Below are positions 23,361 through 34,913 of a stretch of DNA of 64,000 nt, one piece after another. The stretch is from positions 218,580,746-218,644,745 of the forward strand of contig CM073590.1 of assembly GCA_037074705.1 (NCBI GenBank), in the 5' to 3' direction. Under the pieces are notes generated by a model that did not search any database, was not told the origin of the DNA, and was given only the letters and a program-made list of their open reading frames with translations. Both the position numbers and the translations under genes were made by a program. The stretch's first letter is position 1. Each line of letters begins with the position of its first letter. This DNA is from Zhengitettix transpicula. Lineage: Eukaryota > Arthropoda > Insecta > Orthoptera > Tetrigidae.

Positions 23361-23850
23361 CAGAGAGCTCTGGCGGAGGCTACTTTTGGGGATGCCTTCA
23401 CATCTCTCTTTTGTTGTTTTATGAACTAAGGTTTCCATTTGCCGAGGCTCCTCGGCCTGTTTTGACAGGTATATGTTCTGGGGTCGCAGACCTTGGGAAT
23501 ACGGTAAGAGTTGTCCGCTATTTCTATTGGAATAGTCGGCCTGCTGCGTCCTAAACTGGTCAAGGCACGGAGAGGGGGAAAGATGCGACCCCAGATTTAA
23601 CCCCTCTCCCGTGTGGGACAAGTACCAAATGCCCGAACTACCTGATGCGGTTTTTATAGGGTTTTCCCTGCATCAATTTTTGGCGAATTACCCGGTAGGA
23701 TCCTTAAACCATAGCCCGGGGGTCCTAGTTAACCCTTGGCTACCTTCCTCTACCCTTCCGCATCCCCTCTTTCAAATCCCTTCCTATGCTATTAAAGGGG
23801 AGTTGCCACCTTGTGGATTACCCTAATGTAGCCTGTTACCCTAAAAAAAA
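23361..23850 (+). mobile_element. R490 unit 5, full length with target duplication
   Basis: Starts CAGAGAGCTCTGGCGG and ends in eight A at 23,843-23,850. It is flanked by GGAACCCATTAG (23,348) on the left and GGAACCCACTAC (23,851) on the right, an imperfect target-site duplication that includes the preceding A run. It is diverged from units 2 and 3, so it is an older insertion into the LINE. Confidence 0.82.
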
Positions 23851-23853
23851 GGA

Positions 23854-24397
23854 ACCCACTACGCGCGATATCATAGTCCAAAATTCCAAAATAATAGTCT
23901 CAGGTAAAGAACTGACATACTCCTGGATCCCCTCTCGTGTCGGTATCGCAGAGGTAATGAAGCAGCCAATGTCGCAGTTAAATGCTCAATATCCAGCCAA
24001 AACCAGTCTACCCTGCCAGTGTCCCACAGGAACATAATCTCTAAAAGCCAAAATAAAGAAAAACTGGAAGAACGAATGGATCAGTAAACAGACAAAACTT
24101 TACGAAGTAAGAAACAGTGTATATGAAAGCCAACCATATCAGTGCAATTTAAAAAGACGGGTTCAAACCATGTTCACCCGTCTAAGAATTGGTCATTCTA
24201 GACTATCGCACAGACACCTAATGACCAAAAACAACCCTGTTGAATGTGACAAATATAAATCCACACTCACCACTCAACACGTAATTATCGAGTACGCGCA
24301 CACGCTACAAAAAAGAAGAGACTATGGAGTCCCAGAAAGCTACAAGGAATTCCTCAACGAACCCCGATATAAGAACACAATCATGGTTTATCTATAG
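23854..24397 (+). pseudogene. LINE A RNase H C-terminal half and ORF2 tail
   Basis: Continues the LINE A frame after the R490 cluster: TTRDIIVQNSKIIVSGKE, then LTYSWIPSRVGIA, where the family has His in 'IPSHVGI', so a catalytic-site residue is changed to Arg. A frame change near 23,950 leads to GNEAANVAVKCS, and a further change near 24,060 leads to the ORF2 tail. The tail reads FTRLRIGHSRLSHRHLM, CDKYKSTLTTQHVIIEYA and the stop at 24,395-24,397. 'RLRIGH.RL.H..L......C......T..H...EC' is the zinc-finger-like end of LINE ORF2. The copy is dead by frameshift, His loss and interruption. Confidence 0.85.
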
Positions 24398-24514
24398 AGT
24401 ATATAGCCATACTAGATTTCCCTATATAATATTTAATATCATATACTTTAAATTATATTGTACTCTAGGCGCAGCCAACATCTTGTAACTAATAAAATCA
24501 CAATGTAAAAAAAA

Positions 24515-25383
24515 TGTATTATGAAAGTTATATTGAACGTCCATAAAATTATGGAGTTACTGAAACTGTAAAATTTTGCTTTTTAATGTTTTGAGATTTC
24601 AATATTTTTTTAGTTCCGTTCTTATATATAGTGTGAAAAAAAGTAGACTTTCTTGACATCAAGGCTTCCGTTCTACTTACTAGCCTTCGTCTTCATCTCT
24701 TTTGTGTTGCCTGCTGCTCCCCAGATCCTCCCTTGGGTTCATATGTTGGACTCCCGTCGTCTCTAGATCCTCCAATACATACGGGAAACAATCTTTAGGG
24801 GACCTCCGCAAGAAAACCTCCCGTTGACTTTACTGCACAATATATGTCTTGGGGTTCCATTCTGTAGGGCTTTGTGTTCTGCTCTATCCACAAAATCCGA
24901 CCATATTCTACAAATCCCACGGGGACTTCAAAATGATACTCATTTTCTGTTATTTATTTCCATCCGAAAATACGCGTGGTATTTCTCCGTATATTTTAAT
25001 TTTGTAAAATGTGATTTATTATTTTTGTATAGTAGAAAAATAAAAAAGCTCTAATTGAGAACTAAAAACACACAGGATTGCAGTTCAGTGAGATAATTTT
25101 GATTCTTCTTAGAGTAGTTACATTTTAATGAAGGACCAATGGAGGGTAAAAGTAGGAGAGGAAGACAGGATTTGTAAGCTCCTAGAAAATTATCCAAGCA
25201 ATTTATTGTAATTAAGGAAAGACAAAGAATATAGAAGAATGCGGGGCGATTATTTGATGACAAAAATTATATTGGCAAAGTACACTATTAAAATAACGAT
25301 GTTAATGGGCTCTTAAGTTTGTTTTATTGTGGTTATTGTATTCTTGATTTTTAATTAAGAAGTTATATGTATTTTTGCTTAGT

Positions 25384-25445
<62 letters not shown>

Positions 25446-26866
25446 AGGCTAAGATAAGGTTAATAAATACGGATGCCTATCATATACTTCTCAATTCAGA
25501 GCTTATTATGAGATATGGTGTTTATGTTAATTTGACACGCCGAAAGTCTGTAATTAAACGAAAATACTTGATTTTATGGGAAATTTGGCAGTCAACAACT
25601 TTGTGTCAGCAGCTACAATGTTACATGTATAGTTCATACTAATTAATTAATTGTAAAATTTTCAAGTTTCTGACTAATTCGTTAAGCCCCAAAGTATCAT
25701 GGTTATAAAGATTCTATTAAATTTAATACTTTATAAATATTTTAACTCAATATTTTTAAATTATTTCATACCTTTTCTGACGCTATAGGAACAACGGTAA
25801 AAATGAGATAACCCGTGGAATTTGCCGTCATATAATAGTTTGTTACTACTCTTAAGTGTTTTTACTTACAACAAGAATAATAACACATACTAAATTGAAA
25901 ATTACTATTCTGGAGTACTTTTTCACCTAAGGAAAATTTATTCAAGCAACGATTTAATGAAGAATCAGCGGAAGTAAAAGTAGAAGGGTAAGACAGGGAT
26001 TTTTTATGCATTAATTAATTTAACCTTATTTTCATTTTTCTGTCATTTAAAATGTATCTATTCCACATGTTCTTGATTTGGTATTTATTATTTGTGTATT
26101 TTTAATCTGTTTGTCCTTACATATGTATTATATTTGCTCTTCATTCTTAGTGACGAGTGATATTCCCGTCTGTTTTATTCAGTGACGTATTTTCCTCGTT
26201 ATGAATATTTCATTGCTGTATTTTGTCGTTCATGTATGAAGCCGTGCTATTTCCTCTGTGGAGGACTAACAATCAATAATTCTAAATTTAAGTGTAATGA
26301 ACTTGCTGTGGATATATTTGTCGAGTTTTAAATGATAGTCCGATATGTACTTTGGATGCGCATCTTTGTTTTTAACTGATATTTTTAATTAAAATTCAGG
26401 TTACCTAAACAATTGGAAAGGAATTGAAGATTTCCACTCTTAAAAATTTGGTTCAAAATTAGGTAAGAGTAGAATATTTGAAGGTTGTGAATAAATTGGA
26501 AAACATTATGTGCTACTTTAAGATTCGTTACTCTTCAGAACGCGAAGTTACACAAGTCAGAACGCTCCCGTAGTTGATGATCTATTCGGTTTAACTGTCC
26601 GAAATTTTTCTCAATTAGACATGATTTTATAAAGGATGACTCATTGAAGAAGCTGCAACGATTGTAGTGATGTTTATATATATTACTGTGAACGGGGACA
26701 ATCCCGGTACCAGTTTTTATCCACAAAATGTGTGAGCAAATAATACGAATGTCAATAATTTTCGTATAACAAATAAGTGATCAACAGTACGTAAAATTAA
26801 TTACAACACTGCCAAAACACTTCGTCTCTCTTAAGTTTACTCTAAACATGTTTATAATAATAAATA
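24515..26866. other. AT-rich spacer; GC-richer segment and (AT)n tract
   Basis: A GC-richer segment at 24,650-24,960 has no recognised protein on either strand. A long (AT)n tract lies at about 25,386-25,446. The rest is AT-rich without a supportable feature. Confidence 0.4.
25386..25446. repeat. (AT)n microsatellite
   Basis: Nearly pure alternating AT of about 60 bases, with GTATAT and CATATA interruptions at the edges. Confidence 0.95.
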
Positions 26867-27602
26867 TCTATCTATATATAAAAAATTGTTTATATTTGTA
26901 TGTATGTATTTACGTTATTCTTTATAAAAATTTAAACGCGTAGACAGATTGCAACAAAACTTGCTACACATGTGAGTAAGCCCTAACATAAAAGTAAAAT
27001 TACTTATATTTGAAAAATGTGATCATTTCTCTGTTAAATTACTGCGCACCAAGATACAATGACGTCACACGAGAGAGAGACGTTACAACGCAACGAAAAA
27101 AGGAAATAGTTACTTTTCCGTAATGAAATAAAGCAGAGATTTTCTCATTTCATAAAAAGTATAATTTAATCTAGGATACTCCATAAAATGATAATAAAAA
27201 ACAATACGAAATACTTTACAATCATTGCGGAAAGTGTAAGTTAATTTTCGTTCCAGTGACTCTAATAAGGCGACCATTTTTTTACATTGTGAATCTAGCT
27301 AAGAATTTCGTGAATTTAATCTTTCGTAATGGTTGAAGACTGAGGGACAATTATATTCTGAAAAACTCGAGGAGTATATTTAAGTATTCTATTCGTAAAA
27401 AAAAATTGTTTGTTGGGATTGATGCAATAAAATTCAATGTATTATACAGCTGGTCATTCAATGCACTAGTGAACGGATGTGTACGGATCTAGGAACCGTT
27501 ATATTTAAGTTAAAACACTTCTTGACAAAAGATTAATTCTGAATTAAATACTTTTGCGGTTTATATAAATAAGTACAAGGACAACGGCAGGCACCCAGCT
27601 AG
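26867..27602 (+). mobile_element. Non-autonomous Helitron, uninterrupted copy (736 bp)
   Basis: Starts TCTATCTATATATAAAAAA and ends GGCACCCAGCTAG before a T. It is the best-preserved of three related copies and shows what the 4.6-kb copy looked like before the mariner arrived. A GAGAGAGAG run next to GACGTCACAC (27,063-27,085) corresponds to the greatly expanded CT tract in the 46.2-kb copy. No Rep or helicase coding sequence is present, so movement would depend on an enzyme supplied elsewhere. Confidence 0.8.
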
Positions 27603-27849
27603 TTCTAAATAAAAGAAAACAATAAATAACATAAATGTAACAATTTTACGTAACAAATATATTTAACTTATTCTGTAAAATTCTCCTCAAACAGCGCAGA
27701 CGTTAATATGTTCCAAACGTACGTGTATATGAATATTCCTGTGCATGAAACGAAGCCCTGAATCGACCTCCGGCCTGCATACGAATTACATCACTTAAAA
27801 GTTCACATTGAGATTATTTCGTATTTATTCCCTTACTAAATTTCACTTT

Positions 27850-28255
27850 TGTCGTTATTTCAATCTACTTCGAAGTTTCCAAACATCGGAAGCTAAGATA
27901 ATGTTCCGCGTCCCGATACAACATCTTCCGGTTACTTGACGTCGAAACCCGAGATGTTGAAGCGATATTCTGGATTTTTCCCAAAATATTCTCTCGCTTG
28001 GGGGCGAAGGTTGTAGTGACACGGGCGATGAAGTGGTGACTGCTCTGTCCTCGGGGTCGTGACTCACTCGCCATCGCACGTGGCGAACACGTGGGACTCT
28101 TGGTCCGGAAGTTATCGAGGCCGATCTTCTCGCAGAAACCCCTACGACGCGTTACGTCAGCTAGACACTTTTCTGTGGAGGGTGTTACGTGGATGTAGCT
28201 GTGAAGGACGATCACTGGGACCAGGTGAACTTCCTCTGTTTATGTAAAACAACAG
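27850..28255. promoter_or_regulatory. GC-rich island with two tandem CACGTG E-boxes
   Basis: About 400 bases of raised GC. Two perfect CACGTG E-boxes lie at 28,077-28,082 and 28,088-28,093 with five bases between. A minus-strand frame of 116 codons (27,865-28,215) crosses the block, but its translation is not recognised and overlapping frames are also open, so I do not call a gene. bHLH-ZIP or bHLH-PAS binding is possible from the motif alone. Confidence 0.3.
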
Positions 28256-28395
28256 ACGCGGTCAAACGTTACGAGGAAATTTGAGCAATTACAAGTTAAA
28301 ATGTAATGATGACTACTCAGTGAATTAGATAAGAATTATTTAAGTGGAAAATTTTTCTAATCATGTACCAATAATGTTGATAATAATATAAAGTT

Positions 28396-29308
28396 GTGCT
28401 CAGACGTCGATAGCAATCGGCCAGTCGATCGCGAGGGCTTTTAAAGTCGATCGCAGAGACATTTCCATATTCTCCCAAAAAATTAAAAATGCTGCCCGGA
28501 TATTTATAAACGGAAATCGTTCTGTGATTTAAATTTCTTAACAGAGGTGACATTTAATTTAAAAATCAATAACTTGTAGCTACATAGGAAAAATAAAACC
28601 ATTTACGACATGATAATCGCCATAAACGCTTTCATAGTAAAAAGTAATCAAATAAATGAAAACGATTTGGAAAATTTCCGTCTTTGAAAGCAAGGAAAAA
28701 TCCTGAGTTAAATTACTGCATTTACGTGACAGAAGTAAGAAATATTCTTAGTGAATTTGAAAGACGTTTTTCCGTTTTTAACGAATTGACGATTATCGTA
28801 AGTTTCATGACCTATCCGTGTTGTTTTTGGCAGACGTTGAAAATTCTGCTACTGCTATCTAGACGTGTTTTCTGTCGAAAATAAAATCTACATCTCAAAG
28901 CCAGAGGAAGTAATGTAAATTTTTGATCTTTTATAACTAAAGAGAAATATCCACGTTTAAAACAAATTGCGCTTCAAATAACCGGATGAAAATTATCAAA
29001 TCAACATTTCGCAATCGGATAACTGTCGAACACTTGTCATCCTGCTTGTGATTGTCTGTCAGTAATTACGCGTCATCTTATGAAAAGTACGCGGACAGCA
29101 TGCAATGCTATGCATCAACATATTCCAAGCAGGTTTCTGAATTCAGATTGGTCACTGGAAAGTATAAAAATTCCATACATGGGGTCGTAAAAGCAACACA
29201 CTCATCACCTTCCATAGAGCTTAGCTTCAACCCCCCCGCCCCCCTGGTTATTAGTGTCGATCGCTTTCCACATCTTTGAGTCGATCGCTGATAGTACCAG
29301 TGTGAGCA
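28396..29308. mobile_element. Candidate non-autonomous DNA transposon with subterminal repeats
   Basis: Near the left end AGTCGATCGC occurs twice (about 28,422 and 28,451). Near the right end GTGTCGATCGC and GAGTCGATCGC occur (about 29,253 and 29,279). The outermost bases GTGCTCAGAC and, inverted, ATGCTCACAC resemble each other. Clustered subterminal motifs with short inverted ends are typical of hAT-type elements. No transposase and no clear 8-bp target duplication were found, so both the boundaries and the class are tentative. Confidence 0.35.
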
Positions 29309-30335
29309 TTCCTTGGTATATTGTATAGAGACCTTCTGGCTAAGAAATTAAATTTACGTTTGAATAATGTTAAGAGTAATAGGAATTAAAAATCTACATC
29401 AACAAAATACCATTCCTGAATGTGTTGAAATAGTTCAGGTCATTCCATGTATGGTGTCCCTGGTAACTATATCAAATGGCTCTCCATATTAATCACTTCT
29501 GATCTCGCGGGTTCATTAAATTCTTAATGTTTCCAGGAAAATTCAATTGCAGATTACATTTATTTCAGATCTGTGCCTTTATTTAAGTGCAAATAGTCAC
29601 TACGTTTGTAACTTAAAATACAATAAGTATGCAATTGTGAAACATCGTCGGTAACGTCACATTACCATCCAATAAAACACACTGGGTGGTCTGTGTTACG
29701 GAAAATCTATGTTGTATCTATTAGTTACTCGTAGGAAGAAATTCTTCTACGCCTGTACTAGGCTTCTTTAATGTTTACTCTATCGTTTGATCCCCTACTG
29801 CCACACATACAATTAATATTATTTATTTGTTATAATATATTCATATATAGATATAGGTATACAAATTAAAGATCAAGAAAAAAACCACGGTGTGGTGCAA
29901 ATTAATAATGACTTGGTATATTAAATAATTTAATAAAATAAATTTTGAATTCAAAAAGTTTAATACAATTTCATATTTAGTAGGATTTTGTACAGAACAT
30001 TTTACATAGATGACACAGCTTTGTTGAAATTCTTAAATCTTCAGGGCCGCTTATCGAGACTCTCACAGTTATAGTAATACGCAATTATAACCGAAGAAAG
30101 TAAAAACAAAATGTTACAAAATATTGATTTAAATTTACAGAAGAAAAGTCTATAAAAATCTGAACAAATGTTTTGAAATCTTAAGAAATCTAAAGAAATC
30201 TGACGGTATGAAATTTTATACTTCGTTTATAATGAAAACTTCGTACATACCAACTCATCAGAGCAGCTCTCATAACACTACTTATTCACTTCACTAATAA
30301 TTTAAATGGATTTTATTTACCATGCCATGGTATAT
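29309..30335. other. AT-rich spacer, nothing recognised
   Basis: No gene, RNA or repeat boundary could be supported. Confidence 0.4.
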
Positions 30336-30339
30336 CACT

Positions 30340-30830
30340 CTTCACAAACTACGTCAACAGAAAAAATCAAATCTTCACATTACCCCAGACGATGAAGTCC
30401 TATAGAATTTTGATCATTTTTAAATCGCCGCTGAGTTATATCTCTCTCATCAACTTGGAACTTTTCAAAACCTTATTCCATAACTTAAGTTTTACTTTGC
30501 TAAATTTCTGGCCAACTGACCACCGGACACGTATCGAACATTATTTCTAGAACTTTATCGTCCAACATCTACCAGCCGACTGTACTCTACTGTCCTGGTT
30601 CTTATTACAGACTCGCCATGACCGTCACTGGCCAGAACTGAACATGAGCAACTACTGGTCGGGTTCCATTGCAGACTGGCTTGTTCTCTCGACAAAGCTT
30701 TCCACCTCAAACATTTCCGACAATAATACGTCTGAAAAACTCCACATTCTTATACAACGCTGTCTGTAGCCTACATTACCTGTGCCATAATATTACGCCG
30801 ACAATACAAATATTAAAGAAATTATAAAAA
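30340..30830. other. GC-richer segment of unknown origin
   Basis: Raised GC between AT-rich flanks, for example CTGACCACCGGACACGTATC near 30,515 and CGCCATGACCGTCACTGGCC near 30,613. There is no recognisable translation, no paired terminal repeats and no poly(A) end. It could be a solo LTR or an old DNA transposon. It is directly followed by a hairpin-forming AT segment. Confidence 0.25.
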
Positions 30831-30873
30831 ATCTTTTCATTATACACATTGGTGGTCACCACAATATATATAT

Positions 30874-30958
30874 GATGTAATTTATATAGTGACGTATTTT
30901 ATGTAGTGATATACTTTATATATATATATATTAAGTAAATCACTATATAAATTACATC
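30874..30958. repeat. AT-rich hairpin with nested repeats
   Basis: GATGTAATTTATATAGTGA (30,874-30,892) is repeated as its exact complement at 30,940-30,958 around a TA-rich centre. Just outside and inside, ATTTTATGTAGTGATA and CACTATATAAAATACG form a second, overlapping inverted pair. A long cruciform or RNA hairpin is possible. Confidence 0.85.
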
Positions 30959-31970
30959 ACTATATAAAATACGCTATAAATCTGGTGTGCTAATCATAAT
31001 ACAGTTTCTTGTACAAAACAGTCCCACGATTGGGATGTTTGTGCCACGGTTGAGCAAACACTAGAATCACAAACGGGTTGCTACTCGACTATGAAGTAGC
31101 AGCTGCATATACAATAACTGGGAAAACCAGTACGCCAATATTTGTCATATAAACACAATAAATTCTGTGATTATGACAAAATTATGCTACAGTTAATTCA
31201 TACATGTATTTTTTAAACACGTTCATCGTGGTTTTTATATTTATATAATATATTCAATTTAAGTATTTATTCATAGTGTAGCCTTTCAATATTACGCTCA
31301 ATGATTGTTGTACGACTTTTGTTAAAATATTTTCATCCGTGTGAACACGTGGTTTCTTTACAGCTGCCTTAAACAATGCAGCTATTGTAACACCGGTTTA
31401 TGGAGAGTGTAATTGTTACCACTCATAAAAGGTATAGTTCTAGACTCGTAAATCGCTGTTCTGTTATGGGTGACATTAGTTTGAAATTAAATTTAGCATT
31501 TACTAGATTTGAGCTATGCATATCTTTAAAATAAGATTACAGGAGCGAAGTGAATATTCGAAAATAGAAATCGAATAAACATGTGCTAGTTACAGTCCAT
31601 AACAGTTTCTAAGGAGTACGGAACTAAGTTTTTTCTTCAGGTGGTTAGTATTTCCGTGTATCATACGCTGAATCTTTTGTTGGCAGAATCTCGTAGCCGG
31701 TAGTTGCAATTCGCTTATGCTTAGTTTGTTAAGTTTTTAGTGGCATCACTCCTAATTCTAAATACTTTCTCCCTCCTCTAATCAATTGCTATTTTTGCTA
31801 ATTTAGTTTGTACACAGTTTCTACACTAAAATGGTAGCGGCCCACGATCTATTACAGTAGTCAACAACTTTATCTTCATCAACGTGACTCCTTCGTGAAC
31901 AAACTCAGTGAGCAACGTAAGGAAGTCTTGGAGGGTTTTCTTTGATGGACGGCGAGGACGTAGAGGTCAC

Positions 31971-32132
31971 CGCAATTTGCCAGCACGGTGAATGCAATTT
32001 TCGAAGTCGGGGACGCTCCTCTTGACGGTCTCTTCCGCCTTGTCTGCAGCAGAGAGCCAGGAAATCAATAGGCAGACATCGCGCTCTGCCTGACACTGCA
32101 CCCGATGGAAAATAGCCTCAAAAATATTTTTC
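31971..32132 (-). CDS. Exon-like segment, unknown protein
   Basis: A GC-rich block in AT-rich DNA with a plausible exon structure on the minus strand. The acceptor is ATTTGCAG|G (AG at 32,134-32,133) and a donor-like G|GTGACC follows at 31,970. The 162-nt segment is phase-symmetric (54 codons, enters and leaves in the same phase) and reads KNIFEAIFHRVQCQ, AERDVCLLISWLSAADK, AEETVKRSVPDFENC and IHRAGKL. The heptad-like helical pattern around 'LLISWLSAADKAEE' faintly recalls a spectrin-type repeat, but that is a guess. Past an in-frame TGA just after the donor, the frame stays open to about 31,845 (KTLQDFLTLLTEFVHEG). The alternative is therefore a longer pseudogene exon with one nonsense change. 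Confidence 0.35.
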
Positions 32133-33465
32133 CTGCAAATGTTATTCATTCAACACACGGCTAAGTGCAGCCAAAAGTCTGTTTACTGCTTATGAAGGTT
32201 GAGCATCTCTAGTTTCTTAGATGCCATTGTCTTAAGACAGAGTTCTTAGCTGTCCTGTCAACGCTGAAAACATAGCAAAGATTGCCTTTATGGACAATGA
32301 CATAACGGAATGTTGAATTTATTTACAGCAAAAAAATAGCGGCAATAATTGTTATTATGTATTATAAAAACCACTTGATAAAAGAAGAATGAAGCTCCAT
32401 TTCAGATCGAAGCAGTCAGATGTAAATTTCTTCTGAAATAGTTTTGGATCTAATAGTATTCAGGAACGCTTGACATTACCATTACGATCAGGCGAGTACG
32501 GAATTGTTTTAAAGCTTAAACAAATAAATATGAAGACTAATAACATTTACTTTACCTTTTTTGGCGTGGTCGAGTACACAGCCACGAGTGTTTTGTGAAT
32601 AGCAGTTGAATCGTTTGTAGTAAGAGAGCTTAATGAAAAAAATAGCGCACCCGGAGTTTCTGCTGGGGAGACGTCACAGCCGCCCTGATGCAGACACGAC
32701 GCCGTCAATTCGCGACTTGGCTATTGAAAGACAATTGCTGTCGTTCGCATCTATCACAAAATTTCCGGAAATCAACAAGTAATTAAACATCAGTGCTTAT
32801 CCTGTCAGATTAAATTACTGGCCCAACATCTTCTAACTGTAGAGGCTATAAATGGTGTTACTGAACTAATACGGATTTGTATTAATTTTTTATTGATATT
32901 TTAATTAATCATTTCTTACAAATGTGTTGTTTCTAGACCGAGGATTTAATACAGTTGTGTTATTTGCTAATAAAGTGTTTTCGTTAGTTTATATGTATGT
33001 GAGAAATCCCAAAATCCCATTAACACGTCGTGGATGTTTTGTAAGGATTGAATCGTTTGAGGGTAGAATTCCAGGGAACAGGAGAGCCTTTACCTCGATA
33101 GCTATGAAACACAACTACAGTCAATTTTCAAGGTAGTAATCGTTGGTATTTATAATACATTTTAAAATTAGTAAATAATATTTTAATTAAAATCTTCACA
33201 ATAAAACAAGTTTATTTATTTGTATCGTTTTTCGCTTATATTTTAAACTTAAAGACGTATAGAAACATTGAATTGTTATCCAAGTCTGTTATGGGCTTAC
33301 AAATTATAATTAAAATCATTAAATGCGCTCAAATAAATTACGCATCGACCATATTGAATCTTTGGTGTTTACCTTAGCAACGCATGTTAAAATAAACAAA
33401 GAGATATTGTTATAATTAAAACATCAAATATTCGTGATATATATAGACTAGTTTAACTGTTCAAG
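32133..33465. other. Spacer, mostly AT-rich; nothing recognised
   Basis: A slightly GC-richer part lies at 32,650-32,770. No translation, RNA or repeat was recognised. Confidence 0.4.
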
Positions 33466-33671
33466 GGAGCTAGACTCTGGCAGCTGTTCTATTCGAGCAT
33501 CGGTTGAGGCCGGACGTGTTTGTAAACACAGTGCGTGCAGCGAGCGCCCGTTTGTACACTTGTGCATGGTGATAATGTCAAACTGTGAATTTAAAAAATT
33601 CTTCAGAATATCCAAACAAGCTATATTGACTCAGTGAAAACACACAGTTCAACCATATCTCCCTCGCCATT

Positions 33672-34302
33672 GTGAGAAGACCTCTGACTACAGGAGGCAT
33701 CTCTTCCGAGGCCCCAACTATGACTACCCAACTTACCAAGAGCTATGCAGCAGCAATCCAAAAGGAGCAGTCAATCATCCTCGACTCAATCGATGGCATC
33801 CCTACCAGAGAATATGTACATGGAATTGGCAAACTCATCAATCCAAAGGACATCAGGTTTGTGTCTAGAATATCCAACGGTCGTATATGTATGTACTTTG
33901 CAAAAGTATTAACTGATAAATTCACTACAATCCAATAATCAACTTGAAATTAAATCAATTGTTTCAAAATTCAAGCGCCTAATCCTATCCAACGTATGCC
34001 CGATAATTCCCCACTCCTTCCTAGAAACAGAGTTTGCTAAATTAAATATCCGTCCAGAATCACCCATTTCGTTCCTAAAAGCGGGAATTTCAGACTCAGG
34101 ATATACACATATCCTAAGTTTTAGAAGACTGATGTACGTAAAACAAGAAGACGTAGAGAGAATACCCGAATCTTTAAACTTCGAATTTGAAGGAACCAGT
34201 TATTGGATTTATCCATCTTCCGATACTGTCGCGTGCTTCATTTGTAGAAAACAGGGACATTTAACCAAACACTGCCTGAAACTCACGAGACTAGCAGTCT
34301 AG
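33672..34302 (+). pseudogene. LINE B ORF1 (nucleic-acid-binding protein), broken
   Basis: Likely start at 33,672 or at 33,720 (MTTQLTKSYAAAIQKE). The frame breaks near 33,936 and continues as VSKFKRLILSNVCPIIPHS and, further on, the knuckle CFICRKQGHLTKHC (C-x2-C-x4-H-x4-C, 34,234-34,275), followed by a stop at 34,300-34,302. Downstream (34,303-34,900) is degenerate ORF1-like sequence rich in Ser, Thr and Lys codons. In this LINE group ORF1 coats the element RNA and aids annealing during integration. Frameshift and stop make it non-functional. Confidence 0.75.
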
Positions 34303-34913
34303 ACACTGACCAGGCAGTTACAGTTACTCCGCAAAACCAAGTTCTCCATATGGAAACCGACAACCAGTCTACAACTGCATCCACCAAAACCCAAAAACCT
34401 AAACGGCCCCTCTCAACAACTGACACCCAATCCGAGATATCTAGCCTCCAACACAAGAGAAATTAACCAGCGACGACTCAGAAAATGAATGGGGAAAAAA
34501 ATAACCGAAAAAGAAATCGGCTCCAAAAAAGAAAAAGGCAAAAACCGAATGTTCTCAGAAAAATACTGAAGACGACGCGAATTGGAAATTGCTACGGAAC
34601 CCCTTAAAGATATTCTCACATCATCAGAAAATCCACATTTCTTTAACTTTCTCCAACTAAAAAGTTTTCTTGAAAAATCCAAAGCCAATCCCAACATGAA
34701 AGAAATTGCACTTGCATTTTCCCAAATCACAGAATGCTTAACCAACTTGTATCCCTAATTCTCAGACCGCAGCATCAAAAGTAGGATAACGCGAATTAAA
34801 AAGAAATTACTGAATGCTACCATCAGCGGAAATGACAACGATTCATTAGGCTCCAGTGATGAAGAACCAATGGCAACGGAATAACAGTAAACAATAAAAT
34901 TTTCTACGTCACC

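Larger units (their letters stand above)
21757..24514 (+). mobile_element. LINE A: 5'-truncated LINE with RNase H, split by R490 units
   Basis: Non-LTR retrotransposon remnant. Its RNase H domain begins at 21,757, is interrupted at 21,990/21,991 by about 1.86 kb of R490 copies and resumes at 23,854. The ORF2 C-terminus ends at 24,397, and the 3' UTR finishes in poly(A) at 24,506-24,514. The last ~110 bases match the 3' end of LINE B (35,610-35,723), sharing GCCATACTAGATTTCC, GCAGCCAACATC and CACAATGTAAAAAAA, so both copies belong to one family. RNase H plus the endonuclease seen in LINE B places it in the I/R1/LOA-type group; the clade is not certain. Confidence 0.88.

Noticed and set aside
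22366..23621. Several overlapping open frames of 68-128 codons
   Set aside because: They fall wholly within R490 retroposon copies and recur in each copy, on both strands. They are not host genes.
25367..25642. 91-codon frame with alternating Tyr-Ile
   Set aside because: Translation of an (AT)n tract.
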